Assembly: GCA_041684965.1 (NCBI GenBank)
Contig: JAWLGR010000010.1
Coordinates: 62,001-126,000, forward strand
Source: Mariniphaga sp041684965
GTDB taxonomy: Bacteria; Bacteroidota; Bacteroidia; Bacteroidales; Prolixibacteraceae
DNA: 64,000 nt
Reading direction: 5' to 3'
The position numbers and the translations under genes were made by a program. A model generated the notes under the pieces. That model ran no database searches, was not told where the DNA came from, and saw nothing but the letters and a program-made list of their open reading frames with translations. How positions within the stretch are numbered: the first letter of the stretch is position 1; each line of letters begins with the position of its first letter. Shown here one piece after another: positions 16,662-25,299 of the stretch.

Positions 16662-18401
16662 ATGAATCAAATCCGCTTTTTGATAAAAACCCTTCTGCTT
16701 CTGCGGGAACATCAGCCCTGGAAGCTGGCACTGATTTTTACCATCTCAATGGTGAACGGACTCAGTGCAGGCTTTTCAATCGTACTGCTCATTCCGCTCT
16801 TACAACTTTTAGACGTAAGCAACGGGGAACAGGTGGACGGCCTTGCCCTGTTTTTCAGGAAACTGGCTTCCGGAGCTGGTCTGGAACTAACCATTGAAAC
16901 TGTGCTTCTTGCATACCTGGTCCTGCTTACACTTATGCCGCTTCTTGCTTATGTGAATAGTTTACTGGATGCCAAATACCAGCAAACTTTTATATACAAC
17001 ATGCGGCGGCGTCTCTTTCGGAAAATAATACTAGCAGACTGGACTCTTTTAAATGTAAAAAGTAAGAACAATCATCTTCAGGTGCTTACTGCAGAGGTTC
17101 CCAATGTGGCAAACTATTACTTCTATTACCTGCGGATGTTAAAGACCCTGATTATGATTTTATCATTAATTGTATGGGCACTCTTAATTTCGGCAGAAGT
17201 TACTGTGGTAATCATCATTACCGGTATATTGCTCTTTTTTTTGCTGCGGAAATATCTTTTTAAAGCCTTTGACCTGGGTACAGGGTTCATTTTTTCATAC
17301 AACCAGTTGCTGAAATACATTGACGACTTCTGGCAAACTGTAAAAATTGCAAAAGTTCACGGTTCTGAAGATTTCTACTACAATAAGTTTGATACAGCAA
17401 CGACTTCCCTGCTTGAACTGGAATACAAGATCCAGAAAAACCGCGCCCTACCCCATCTGATTTACCGAATAGCAAGTATTTTTATTCTGGTGCTGGTAGT
17501 ATATATCGGATACAGGGTAATCGAAGTCCCGCTGACATCTTTCTTTATACTTATATTGTTATTTTCCCGGATGTTTCCGCAATTTATAGGCTTGAACTCC
17601 GATACAAACAACATCATTTCTGCTTTGCCTTCAGTAAAAATGGTGATGCAACTTGATGAAGATTTTAAAGACACTAAATTGCAATCCATTCCCTCAAAAG
17701 AAGTGCTTCCTGTTGAAAAAGAAATCACAATTGAAAACCTTTCCTTTTCATACCCCGGCGGGGACCAGCTTTTCAACCGCTTCTCTGAGCGTATCCCTGC
17801 AAAAAAGATTACAGGCATTGTGGGTGAATCGGGGCGTGGTAAAACCACTCTAATCGACATAATAGCAGGGTTACAGCATCCTCAGAGTGGTGTTGTACGG
17901 GTGGATGGAAAAATACTAAATGATGCGATTTTACCTATTTGGAAAAAAAGCATCGGATACCTGCCTCAGGATTCATTTTTTATTGAGGGAACAATGCGTG
18001 AGAACCTTATATGGGACAGCCGGCCAACCATTTCCGATGAGAGGATATGGGAGGTGCTCAGGCAGGTGAATGGTCTGCACCTGGTAAAACGCTTTAAAAA
18101 AGAATTAAATGAATACATTGTAAATTACCAGTATCATTTTTCAGGCGGAGAAAGACAGCGGCTGGCACTCGCCCGTGTATTGCTCAGGGAACCCCGTATA
18201 CTTCTGCTTGATGAAGCTACTTCATCACTCGATATAGAAAACGAACAGCAGATAATGGATGTAATCGTAAAATTAAAAAGCCAGGTAACCATTCTGTTTG
18301 TTACACACCGTACTACACTCCTGCCCTACTTCGATAAAATAATTCAACTAAACGACCACATACATTCTTCAAAGCCCTCGGTTGTCAATCAGATTCACTG
18401 A
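16662..18401 (+). CDS. ABC transporter, lasso peptide exporter (D protein)
   Basis: The 579-residue protein fuses a six-helix transmembrane domain (about residues 1-320) to an ATPase. Walker A is GESGRGKTT at 388-396, the signature is FSGGE at 493-497, Walker B is ILLLDEA at 513-519, and the H-loop lies in FVTHR. No N-terminal C39 peptidase domain is present, consistent with a separate B2 protease. Members of this class work as homodimers, export the mature lasso peptide across the inner membrane and often confer immunity. It is the last gene of the cluster and the only exporter, so both products should use it. Wza follows after 93 bases. Confidence 0.9.
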   Translation: MNQIRFLIKTLLLLREHQPWKLALIFTISMVNGLSAGFSIVLLIPLLQLLDVSNGEQVDGLALFFRKLASGAGLELTIETVLLAYLVLLTLMPLLAYVNSLLDAKYQQTFIYNMRRRLFRKIILADWTLLNVKSKNNHLQVLTAEVPNVANYYFYYLRMLKTLIMILSLIVWALLISAEVTVVIIITGILLFFLLRKYLFKAFDLGTGFIFSYNQLLKYIDDFWQTVKIAKVHGSEDFYYNKFDTATTSLLELEYKIQKNRALPHLIYRIASIFILVLVVYIGYRVIEVPLTSFFILILLFSRMFPQFIGLNSDTNNIISALPSVKMVMQLDEDFKDTKLQSIPSKEVLPVEKEITIENLSFSYPGGDQLFNRFSERIPAKKITGIVGESGRGKTTLIDIIAGLQHPQSGVVRVDGKILNDAILPIWKKSIGYLPQDSFFIEGTMRENLIWDSRPTISDERIWEVLRQVNGLHLVKRFKKELNEYIVNYQYHFSGGERQRLALARVLLREPRILLLDEATSSLDIENEQQIMDVIVKLKSQVTILFVTHRTTLLPYFDKIIQLNDHIHSSKPSVVNQIH

Positions 18402-18494
18402 CATTACTCTTAGGTTTAAAAATAAATAAGGAAGTAATTGTAAAAAATTCACTTCTTAATTATGAATTAATTCACAAGAAACAAAAATGAAAAA

Positions 18495-19295
18495 ATGAAA
18501 ATAAAAATGAGAAACAAGATTCTTCTTACCAGAAAACCATTTCAATTAATATTGTTATTGGTGTTCACTGCTGTTTCATGCAGTACCCCGCTTCATAAAA
18601 TTACCTATTTACATGGTATTGAAACCGGACAAACTTATGAACATGCACCCCTGCCGGATGATTACCGGGTCAGGCCAAACGATCATTTATACATCCGTAT
18701 CATCGGAATTAACCCTGAAAACGTTGCATTCCTTAATCTGATAGGGGCACAAACAACTTCAGTTGGTACAGGTAGCCTGGAGCTTATCACTTATCTGGTT
18801 GACGAAGAAGGCAATATTTCATATCCGTTTTTGGGAAAAATTAATGTGGTAAATAAAACGCTGAATGAGATTCAGGATATTTTACAGGAAAAGGTAGATA
18901 ATTACCTTCAGAATTCATCGGTTTTTGTTAAATTAGTAGGAAGAACTTTCACTGTTTTAGGTGAAGTTAGAAGCCCGGGACAAATTACCATGATGAAAAG
19001 CAGAATTACCATCTTTGAAACCCTTGGTATGGCTGGCGATTTGACAGATTTCGGAAACCGGAAGAATGTTAAAATCATCAGGGAGCTGCCAGCTGGCAAA
19101 CAAATTGCGCAGATTGATTTAACCGATCCGGAACTTATCTATTCACCTTACTATTATATCCTTCCGCATGATATTGTTTATGTGGAAAACAGAACCCGGA
19201 TTTTTGGTGCCAAAGGAATGGCATTCATGGCGCCGATTTCCATTACCGCATCAGTTATTTCTTTAGGATTATTAATTGTAAATTTATTCCAATGA
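18495..19295 (+). CDS. Wza-like polysaccharide export lipoprotein
   Basis: The 266-residue protein has a lipoprotein signal peptide with a lipobox ending at Cys29 (FTAVSCS). A polysaccharide export domain follows (DYRVRPNDHLYIRI) and then a SLBB-type region (FTVLGEVRSPGQITM). Near the C-terminus, residues 241-265 are hydrophobic, a feature common in Bacteroidota Wza-like proteins. It should form the outer-membrane capsule export channel with the Wzc-like protein. Its stop overlaps the wzc-like start by four bases (ATGA), indicating translational coupling. An alternative start at 18507 gives a slightly shorter signal peptide. Confidence 0.88.
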   Translation: MKIKMRNKILLTRKPFQLILLLVFTAVSCSTPLHKITYLHGIETGQTYEHAPLPDDYRVRPNDHLYIRIIGINPENVAFLNLIGAQTTSVGTGSLELITYLVDEEGNISYPFLGKINVVNKTLNEIQDILQEKVDNYLQNSSVFVKLVGRTFTVLGEVRSPGQITMMKSRITIFETLGMAGDLTDFGNRKNVKIIRELPAGKQIAQIDLTDPELIYSPYYYILPHDIVYVENRTRIFGAKGMAFMAPISITASVISLGLLIVNLFQ

Positions 19296-21787
19296 TACCA
19301 GATACAAACAGAAATCCCGATAACGGTTTCAGCCTGCAAAACCAGGGAACGAATGACGTAAAAAAGTTAATTACCAGGCTATTGTCAAACTGGTATTGGT
19401 TTATAATAGCAGTTGTTGTTGCTGTTGGCTTAGCTTTTGCGTATATAAGATATACACCCCCGATTTACGAAATCACGGCAACCCTTATGATTGGGGAAGG
19501 AAATTCCAAATCTCCGATGTCTGCCTTATACGGTCCGGGACAGGGTATGTTTCAGGAAACCGCGAGAGACTGGACAAGCATATACAACCAGGTAGCTATT
19601 CTTAGTTCAACTCCTATGGTTTCAAGAACGCTGTCAGAACTTGATTTTGAAGTGAGTTATTACAGTATAGGAAAGGTATCCGAAACTGAATTGTACAAAA
19701 ATGCTCCCTTCCAGATATTATGGGATAAAAATCATCCGCAATTAGTTGATAATGATTTTAACCTGACTATACACCCGGATAAAAGAATAACAGTCAGCAC
19801 AGAGGGTGAAAATATAAGGGTTCACAATTACAGGTTGAATCAGATTGAGAAGGCAATACCGGAGTATTCCTTTCGTGCCGTTCTCAAACCTGATTCAGCT
19901 CTGAAAACAGATGAATTCAGTTTTATTGTGTTTTTGAATGAAAATTATAAACCCAACGAACCGGAACATTTCAAGTTCAGATTTAATACAAACAGTTCAT
20001 TGGTTAGCAAATACCGGTCAAGCCTCATAATTGGCCTTCCTACTGATTATTCCTCAATACTTAGCCTTACTGTCCACGATGGAAATATTGCCAAAGGCAC
20101 CGAATTCCTGGCCAGGCTCATAGATGTTTATCAGGATAATAACGTGGAAAAAAAGAACAAGAATGCTGAACTGACAATTCATTTTATTGATTCCCAGCTG
20201 CAGAATATATCTGATTCTTTAACCATTTCTGAAGGAAGATTGGAAACCTTTCGAAGCAATAACCAGATGATTAACTTTTCTGCTCAATCGCAACAATTGC
20301 TCGCTCAGCTCAATGAGTTGGATAATCAACTTATACGGCACCGGGCTCAAAACAAGTATTACACTTACCTGAAGGAATACATTGAAACCAACCAGGATAT
20401 GGAAACGGTTATTGCACCATCTTCAATGGGTATTGACGACCCCCTGCTAAATAGTTTCATAATTCAGCTGAATGCCCTGATTAATGAAAAATCAAGTCAG
20501 ACATCCATTCGTCCGAATTCCGATCATCCAACTTTTGTTCAGCTAAATACACAGATTGAAATAGTTAAAAACTCTTTACGCCAGAGTATCAATAATATAC
20601 TCGCACAATCCGACATTGAACTTGAAAATCTCAATCAGCGGATGAATAGTCTTAATGCACAAATCAGAAGATTACCAGCTACCGAACGAAATTTTGTAAA
20701 TTTTGAACGCAAGTATCAAATTGACAGTCAAACCTACACGTTTCTTTTACAGAAATTATCCGAAGCGCGTATTGCGCAAGCTTCAAATGTTCCGGATGGT
20801 CAGATGCTGGAAAGCCCGCATGTCAGTGCCCTTGTCAGTCCGCAAAAAAACAGGATTTATTCATTGGCACTTTTACTTGGACTGATATTCCCTGCTACTT
20901 TTATTCTCTTACGGGATGTGTTTAACACAAAAATTGTAGCACAGGACCAAATTTCAGCCCTTACCAGGTATCCGGTAATCGGACATGTTTTTTATTCAGA
21001 CGAAAAGAAAGCAGGCCGGACTCCGGTAATGGATAAACCAAATTCACATCTAGGTAATTCTTATGTATCAATTCGTACCAAGCTAAACCTGTTGGCGAAA
21101 GCTAAAGAACATCCGGTAATTTCAGTAACCTCTTCTTTACCCGGCGAAGGAAAATCATTCAATGCAGTAAATATCGCCTCATCTATTGCTCTTACGCGTA
21201 AAAAGATTGTTCTGCTTGATTTGGATGTACGAAATTCGCAAATAGCTGAAATATTCAACCTGGGAAAAGCAAAAGGCATAGTGAATTACATTATTGGTAA
21301 AGCCAGTCTTGAAGAAATAACTTATGAGACGAAACTTCCACGATTAAAGGTAATTCCTGCCGGACCTATTCCTCCGAATCCGTCTGAGATGTTATCCGAC
21401 GACAGGCTGATTGAACTTTTGGAAAAACTAAAAAAAATCTACGATGTGATTATCATTGATACACCTCCCATAGGTTTTGTTGCAGATATTTTCCAATTAC
21501 GTGAGTTGATAGATGTAAATGTAATTGTGGTCCGTCATAAATACACACCAAAGCAGGTATTTAAATTAACCCTTGATGAAATAGGAAGATACCAGATGAA
21601 GGGTGTAGGAATTATAATAAACAGCATACCGCATGGAAAAGGCAATTACAACATCCCTGATTACGGTTACGGCTATGGTTATGGTTACGGCGATGGCTAC
21701 GGCTATGGTAACGGAAAGAAACAAAAAAACAGCCAAAGGGAAATCCTAACAGTCGATGAACAAATTGAGAGCAATGGCACTCTTTAA
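19292..21787 (+). CDS. Wzc-like capsule polysaccharide co-polymerase and tyrosine autokinase
   Basis: This 831-residue protein has a Wzz domain bounded by transmembrane segments at about 34-52 and 520-540, with a long coiled-coil-prone middle. The cytoplasmic BY-kinase domain has Walker A (SLPGEGKS, about 613-620), Walker A' (VLLDLDVRN) and Walker B (VIIIDTPP, about 717-724). The C-terminus has a Tyr cluster of seven Tyr-Gly pairs near residues 791-806, the expected autophosphorylation tail. The kinase controls chain length and export of the capsule together with Wza. No Wzb-type tyrosine phosphatase is seen in the window. The gene is coupled to wza by an ATGA overlap. Confidence 0.9.
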   Translation: MIPDTNRNPDNGFSLQNQGTNDVKKLITRLLSNWYWFIIAVVVAVGLAFAYIRYTPPIYEITATLMIGEGNSKSPMSALYGPGQGMFQETARDWTSIYNQVAILSSTPMVSRTLSELDFEVSYYSIGKVSETELYKNAPFQILWDKNHPQLVDNDFNLTIHPDKRITVSTEGENIRVHNYRLNQIEKAIPEYSFRAVLKPDSALKTDEFSFIVFLNENYKPNEPEHFKFRFNTNSSLVSKYRSSLIIGLPTDYSSILSLTVHDGNIAKGTEFLARLIDVYQDNNVEKKNKNAELTIHFIDSQLQNISDSLTISEGRLETFRSNNQMINFSAQSQQLLAQLNELDNQLIRHRAQNKYYTYLKEYIETNQDMETVIAPSSMGIDDPLLNSFIIQLNALINEKSSQTSIRPNSDHPTFVQLNTQIEIVKNSLRQSINNILAQSDIELENLNQRMNSLNAQIRRLPATERNFVNFERKYQIDSQTYTFLLQKLSEARIAQASNVPDGQMLESPHVSALVSPQKNRIYSLALLLGLIFPATFILLRDVFNTKIVAQDQISALTRYPVIGHVFYSDEKKAGRTPVMDKPNSHLGNSYVSIRTKLNLLAKAKEHPVISVTSSLPGEGKSFNAVNIASSIALTRKKIVLLDLDVRNSQIAEIFNLGKAKGIVNYIIGKASLEEITYETKLPRLKVIPAGPIPPNPSEMLSDDRLIELLEKLKKIYDVIIIDTPPIGFVADIFQLRELIDVNVIVVRHKYTPKQVFKLTLDEIGRYQMKGVGIIINSIPHGKGNYNIPDYGYGYGYGYGDGYGYGNGKKQKNSQREILTVDEQIESNGTL

Positions 21788-21950
21788 TTCATATAATCAT
21801 GTAATACAAGCCGGTGATTGCTAAAAAGTACCAAGAAATAAATACCTTCTTTATCAAGGAAATAAGGAAAAGCCTTTTATTATCGCCAGCAATAACCTGG
21901 AAGTGGTAACGAAATGAGAACCGTGCGATATGGATTGTTACCTTAAATTC

Positions 21951-23327
21951 ATGAAAAACTATTTCTATTTGTTAATAATTACTTCCAGTGCTCTTTTTGC
22001 AGAGGCTCAGGAGAATTTTTATATATCTGTTAAAAACAGGTCAGTCATTGCAAGCGATAGTATTCTGCCATTTTGGTATACAGCCAACCAATTTGGAAAA
22101 ATAAGAGAAATTGGTACTTTTATTAATCTCACAGATTTGGACCTGGGTCAACCTTACCGGAAAAACGGTTTGCCAATTAGTTATACATTGGGCCTAAATG
22201 CATTGGGGGCTTTTGGTGAATCCAGCTATTACCAGTTGAACCAGATTTTTGCCGGAGTTTCATGGAACGGATGGGAATTAAAGGCAGGTATGTATCACGA
22301 TTCCACACGATACGCAGGTCTGTCCACTACCAACGGAAACCTCGCAAGAAGTCAAAATACCCGGCCATACCCAAAAATCCTCTTTGGTACTTTGAACTAT
22401 AAACCTGTGCCATTTCTGCAAAACCGGCTCAGCTACAAAGCAGAGTATACCGAAGGAATTCTGAACGATAAGCGTTTTGTTGCCAATGCACGTTTGCATC
22501 ATAAGTCTTTTTATTTAAAAACACAACTGACTGCCACCTGGGAAATATACGCCGGTCTGGAGCATTTTGTTATGTGGGGAGGCACTTCTTCCGATGAAGT
22601 TATAGGAGAGCTGCCTTCCGGAATTAAAGACTACGTGCGCTATATATTTGGAACCTCAGGTGATGAGTCATTTCCCGAAACCGATCAAAGGAATGTAGCC
22701 GGAAACCAGTTGGGCACATACCAGTTCCTGGTTCTTAAGAAATTTCCGGAAATGAAGCTTTCCTTTTATCTGAGTCATCCCTTTGAAGAGTTGTCAGGGC
22801 TGAAAGGACGCAACTGGCCCGATAACTTACTGGGACTCCATTTTGATTTGAAAGACAAAGAGAAGGTGATAACCGATGTGGTGTATGAATATACCAATAC
22901 GCGCCAGCAGAGTATTCGCGGTACAGGAGATGATCCTGATCCGGGTAATTATTTCAGACATGGCATATACCGCAGCAGCTTTACTTACCATCAGAAAATA
23001 ATGGGGTCTCCTTTGTTTTTTCCTGTCATTTTCGAAGAAGGAATCGCAAGGGGGATCGGATCAAACCGGTTTTATGCCCACCACCTGGGAGTTAAAGGGG
23101 TCTGGTGGAATAGTATTCATTGGGACGGGCTTATTACCTACATCCATCATTTCGGACTTTATACTGCATCTTATGAACCTTCCCATAAGCAGCTTTCCGG
23201 CATTTTAAACTTACTTTATTCGAAGTCGGAATTCCCCGTTGAACTGGGACTATCAATTGCAGCAGATACCGGAAATACAATCCCGCAAAGGTCAGGCGTG
23301 CAATTCCTTATTTCAAAAACATTTTAG
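21951..23327 (+). CDS. Capsule assembly Wzi family protein
   Basis: I chose the ATG at 21951 because it gives a clean signal peptide (MKNYFYLLIITSSALFAEAQ), whereas the ATG at 21930 adds seven charged or polar residues before it. The 458-residue mature-type sequence alternates short amphipathic strands and aromatic residues, typical of an outer-membrane beta barrel. Motifs resembling Wzi include ILPFWYTANQFG near the N-terminus, W-rich strands, and an aromatic C-terminal residue (Phe) suited to BAM insertion. Wzi proteins anchor or organise capsular polysaccharide at the cell surface. It follows wzc by 163 bases and closes the capsule locus. Confidence 0.82.
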   Translation: MKNYFYLLIITSSALFAEAQENFYISVKNRSVIASDSILPFWYTANQFGKIREIGTFINLTDLDLGQPYRKNGLPISYTLGLNALGAFGESSYYQLNQIFAGVSWNGWELKAGMYHDSTRYAGLSTTNGNLARSQNTRPYPKILFGTLNYKPVPFLQNRLSYKAEYTEGILNDKRFVANARLHHKSFYLKTQLTATWEIYAGLEHFVMWGGTSSDEVIGELPSGIKDYVRYIFGTSGDESFPETDQRNVAGNQLGTYQFLVLKKFPEMKLSFYLSHPFEELSGLKGRNWPDNLLGLHFDLKDKEKVITDVVYEYTNTRQQSIRGTGDDPDPGNYFRHGIYRSSFTYHQKIMGSPLFFPVIFEEGIARGIGSNRFYAHHLGVKGVWWNSIHWDGLITYIHHFGLYTASYEPSHKQLSGILNLLYSKSEFPVELGLSIAADTGNTIPQRSGVQFLISKTF

Positions 23328-24188
23328 AATCAACCTCCAGCAATTGTATCCTGCCTGATTACCGGCATTTACTTTTACAAATTATCACTGTCTGCAAACT
23401 GTCCGGTTATTGACTTCTTTTACAGGATTTTAAAAAAATCCATCCGGTGAATAAAATGTTAGCTCCAACTTATTACCTTATTTCCCTTCATCTCCGGCAA
23501 TAAACATACTGTCACTCAAATCACTTATTTTATTTTCCCCAGATCTTTTTACTGTAGAGGCAGTACGGGAATCCTCATGTGCTTTCTATCTGAGAGTCTT
23601 TTCTCAGTAATCCTGTCAGCACCGCAGCAGGGACTTTTCATACCGTCTGGTTACTCAGAATAAATCAAAGTATAATAATACTCGCAACCAATTCGCAACA
23701 AATTCGCAACAAACTCGATATAAATTCGCAACAAATTCGCAAAATCGCGAATTTGTTTCGAATTTATACCGAATTTATACCGAGTTTATACTGGATTAAA
23801 TTACCACCTGACAGGATTCGGATAATTCAAGTGCTGGTAACTTTTCTTCAACCAAATTATATGGATTTCTGACTGGCTTGTCCCGAACTTTATTGTTGAA
23901 TGTATACCTGACCGGTTGCATTGTAAGAAAAAACATTGAATTTACAAGTGCTCTCACAGCGTAGCACAAAATACAACAAGTATATTGTTGTTGGCAACAA
24001 ACTTTTAATGGGAATGGAGCTTATGATTAAAAAACCTAAAAATTTTCACAGGAAATCACTACCTGTTTTTCTGCCGGCCATTTGGATAATTTGAGGCAAT
24101 GGTTACATTTTTTATTTCATTTATAACAGATAAAACAGAAAAACTTTGCATTTTTACACAAATCAATTCTGCCAATATTTTTTACATT
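23328..24188. other. Long gene-free interval after the capsule locus
   Basis: About 860 bases carry no convincing gene on either strand. The notable content is the 11-bp repeat array at 23680-23791, described separately. The rest is AT-rich with no terminator or tRNA that I can recognise. The promoter for the downstream secreted protein should lie near the right end. Confidence 0.6.
23680..23791. repeat. Array of 11-bp direct units followed by inverted units
   Basis: Six head-to-tail 11-bp units of the type ATTCGCAACAA run from 23680 to 23745 with small variations (one reads ACTCGATATAA). They are followed by four inverted units of the type CGAATTTATAC from 23748 to 23791. The two halves meet in a near-perfect palindrome: bases 23714-23740 pair with 23747-23773 at 24 of 27 positions around a 6-base loop. 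The exact 11-bp period is close to one DNA helical turn. Units are far too short for a CRISPR, and there are no spacers. Confidence 0.85.
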
Positions 24189-25208
24189 ATGCTTAAAATA
24201 CTGTTACTATCAATCTTGCTTACTTCCTCATCATTGACTCAGATACTTCAGGCCCAAAACCGAAATAAATCCTTGCCGGATAAACCTGTACCCATTCCGG
24301 AACTACAGGCCTGGGAAGAAAATATGAAAAGTTTTGGATTGAAACACACAAAAGAACGCACGATAAGCATTCTTGATGATCCCAGGGGAGAATCGTATGT
24401 CTGGTATTACGACGGACCGCGGGTATTTTACCAGATTGCTGATTATACCGGAGACGATAACTGGAGAACGACAGCAGAAAAAGTGCTAAAGATTTACCGG
24501 GATTATATATTTGCTCTGGAAAGGCCCGTTCCGGGATGGCGGGTATTCCCCCATGGTTTGTACACCCATTATCAGGTTACCGGAGACGAAAAATCAAGAG
24601 AAGCTGTGCTTCACCTTCGTGAAAAATCGGCCTTCGCATCTGCAGGTGGCGGGCCCCACGAAAAACTTAGCCGTGAAACCGCTTATTGCATCAATGCTTA
24701 TCTGACTGCTGAGGCAATCGGGCAACCAAGGCATCCGAAACTGGAGCAGGCTGTTGATTATGCCCTGGGACACATTGAGCAATGGTTTGTACATAATACT
24801 TCTGAAAACTGGGCTCCCTTTATGTTTGGATTAACTTGCGAGGCGCTTATTTCATACTATAACCAGGTGAAACAAGACCCTCGGATTTTGCCTGCCATAA
24901 AGCTGGGAATTGATGAATGCTGGAAGCGTGCATGGATAGATGAAAAGCAGGCTTTTTTCTATCGTGCCAATAATCCGGCAGGAGCTTCTCCAACTTTGAA
25001 CCAGTTGATAGCACCTGCTTATGCCTGGGTTTATCTTCTGACCGGTGACACCACCTACCGCGAACGTGGAGACAAGATTTTCGCCGGTGGCGTACGTTTC
25101 TCCTATCTGGACGGAGGCAAGCAATTCAGCCAAAATTACCGCTGGAGCTTTGATTATGTAAAATGGCGCACCGAAGCAGAAAATATCCGTATTGGAAAAC
25201 AGAATTAA
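24189..25208 (+). CDS. Secreted protein, probable alpha/alpha-toroid (glycosidase-like) fold
   Basis: The ATG at 24189 gives a signal peptide (MLKILLLSILLTSSSLTQILQAQ); the longer frame from 24099 would place 30 unrelated residues before it. The 339-residue protein has repeated helical pairs with aromatic and acidic residues (DDPRGESYVWYYDGPRVFY, ETAYCINAYLTAEAIG, NWAPFMFGLTCEALISYY). These recall six-hairpin alpha/alpha barrels of glycoside hydrolases and lyases. I cannot assign it to a named CAZy family. It is transcribed toward a bidirectional terminator shared with the convergent oxidoreductase gene. A periplasmic role in saccharide handling is a reasonable guess, not a demonstration. Confidence 0.65.
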   Translation: MLKILLLSILLTSSSLTQILQAQNRNKSLPDKPVPIPELQAWEENMKSFGLKHTKERTISILDDPRGESYVWYYDGPRVFYQIADYTGDDNWRTTAEKVLKIYRDYIFALERPVPGWRVFPHGLYTHYQVTGDEKSREAVLHLREKSAFASAGGGPHEKLSRETAYCINAYLTAEAIGQPRHPKLEQAVDYALGHIEQWFVHNTSENWAPFMFGLTCEALISYYNQVKQDPRILPAIKLGIDECWKRAWIDEKQAFFYRANNPAGASPTLNQLIAPAYAWVYLLTGDTTYRERGDKIFAGGVRFSYLDGGKQFSQNYRWSFDYVKWRTEAENIRIGKQN

Positions 25209-25246
25209 TTCAATGGTTTAAATTCGTACTATCAATGATACAAATA

Positions 25247-25281
25247 GAAAAAAGCCACCTGTTTTAAGGATGGCTTTTTTC
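25247..25281. terminator. Bidirectional rho-independent terminator
   Basis: GAAAAAAGCCA at 25247-25257 pairs with TGGCTTTTTTC at 25271-25281 in an 11-bp stem, giving a T-run on either strand. It sits between two convergent genes (ending at 25208 and 25300) and can terminate both. Confidence 0.88.
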
Positions 25282-25299
25282 CGTAGTGATTGTTTGTAT

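Noticed and set aside
16662..18401. Capsule ABC exporter (Wzm/Wzt or MsbA-type)
   Set aside because: It is a single-chain ABC with fused membrane and ATPase domains directly behind the B1 gene, and the capsule locus already has Wzx, Wza and Wzc.
23680..23791. CRISPR array at the 11-bp repeats
   Set aside because: Units are 11 bp and contiguous, with no spacers, and half of them are inverted; no cas genes are present.
23328..24188. Missed small gene in the long gap
   Set aside because: Only frames of fewer than about 20 codons or without start context are present, and none shows a motif or a leader like those of the lasso precursors.
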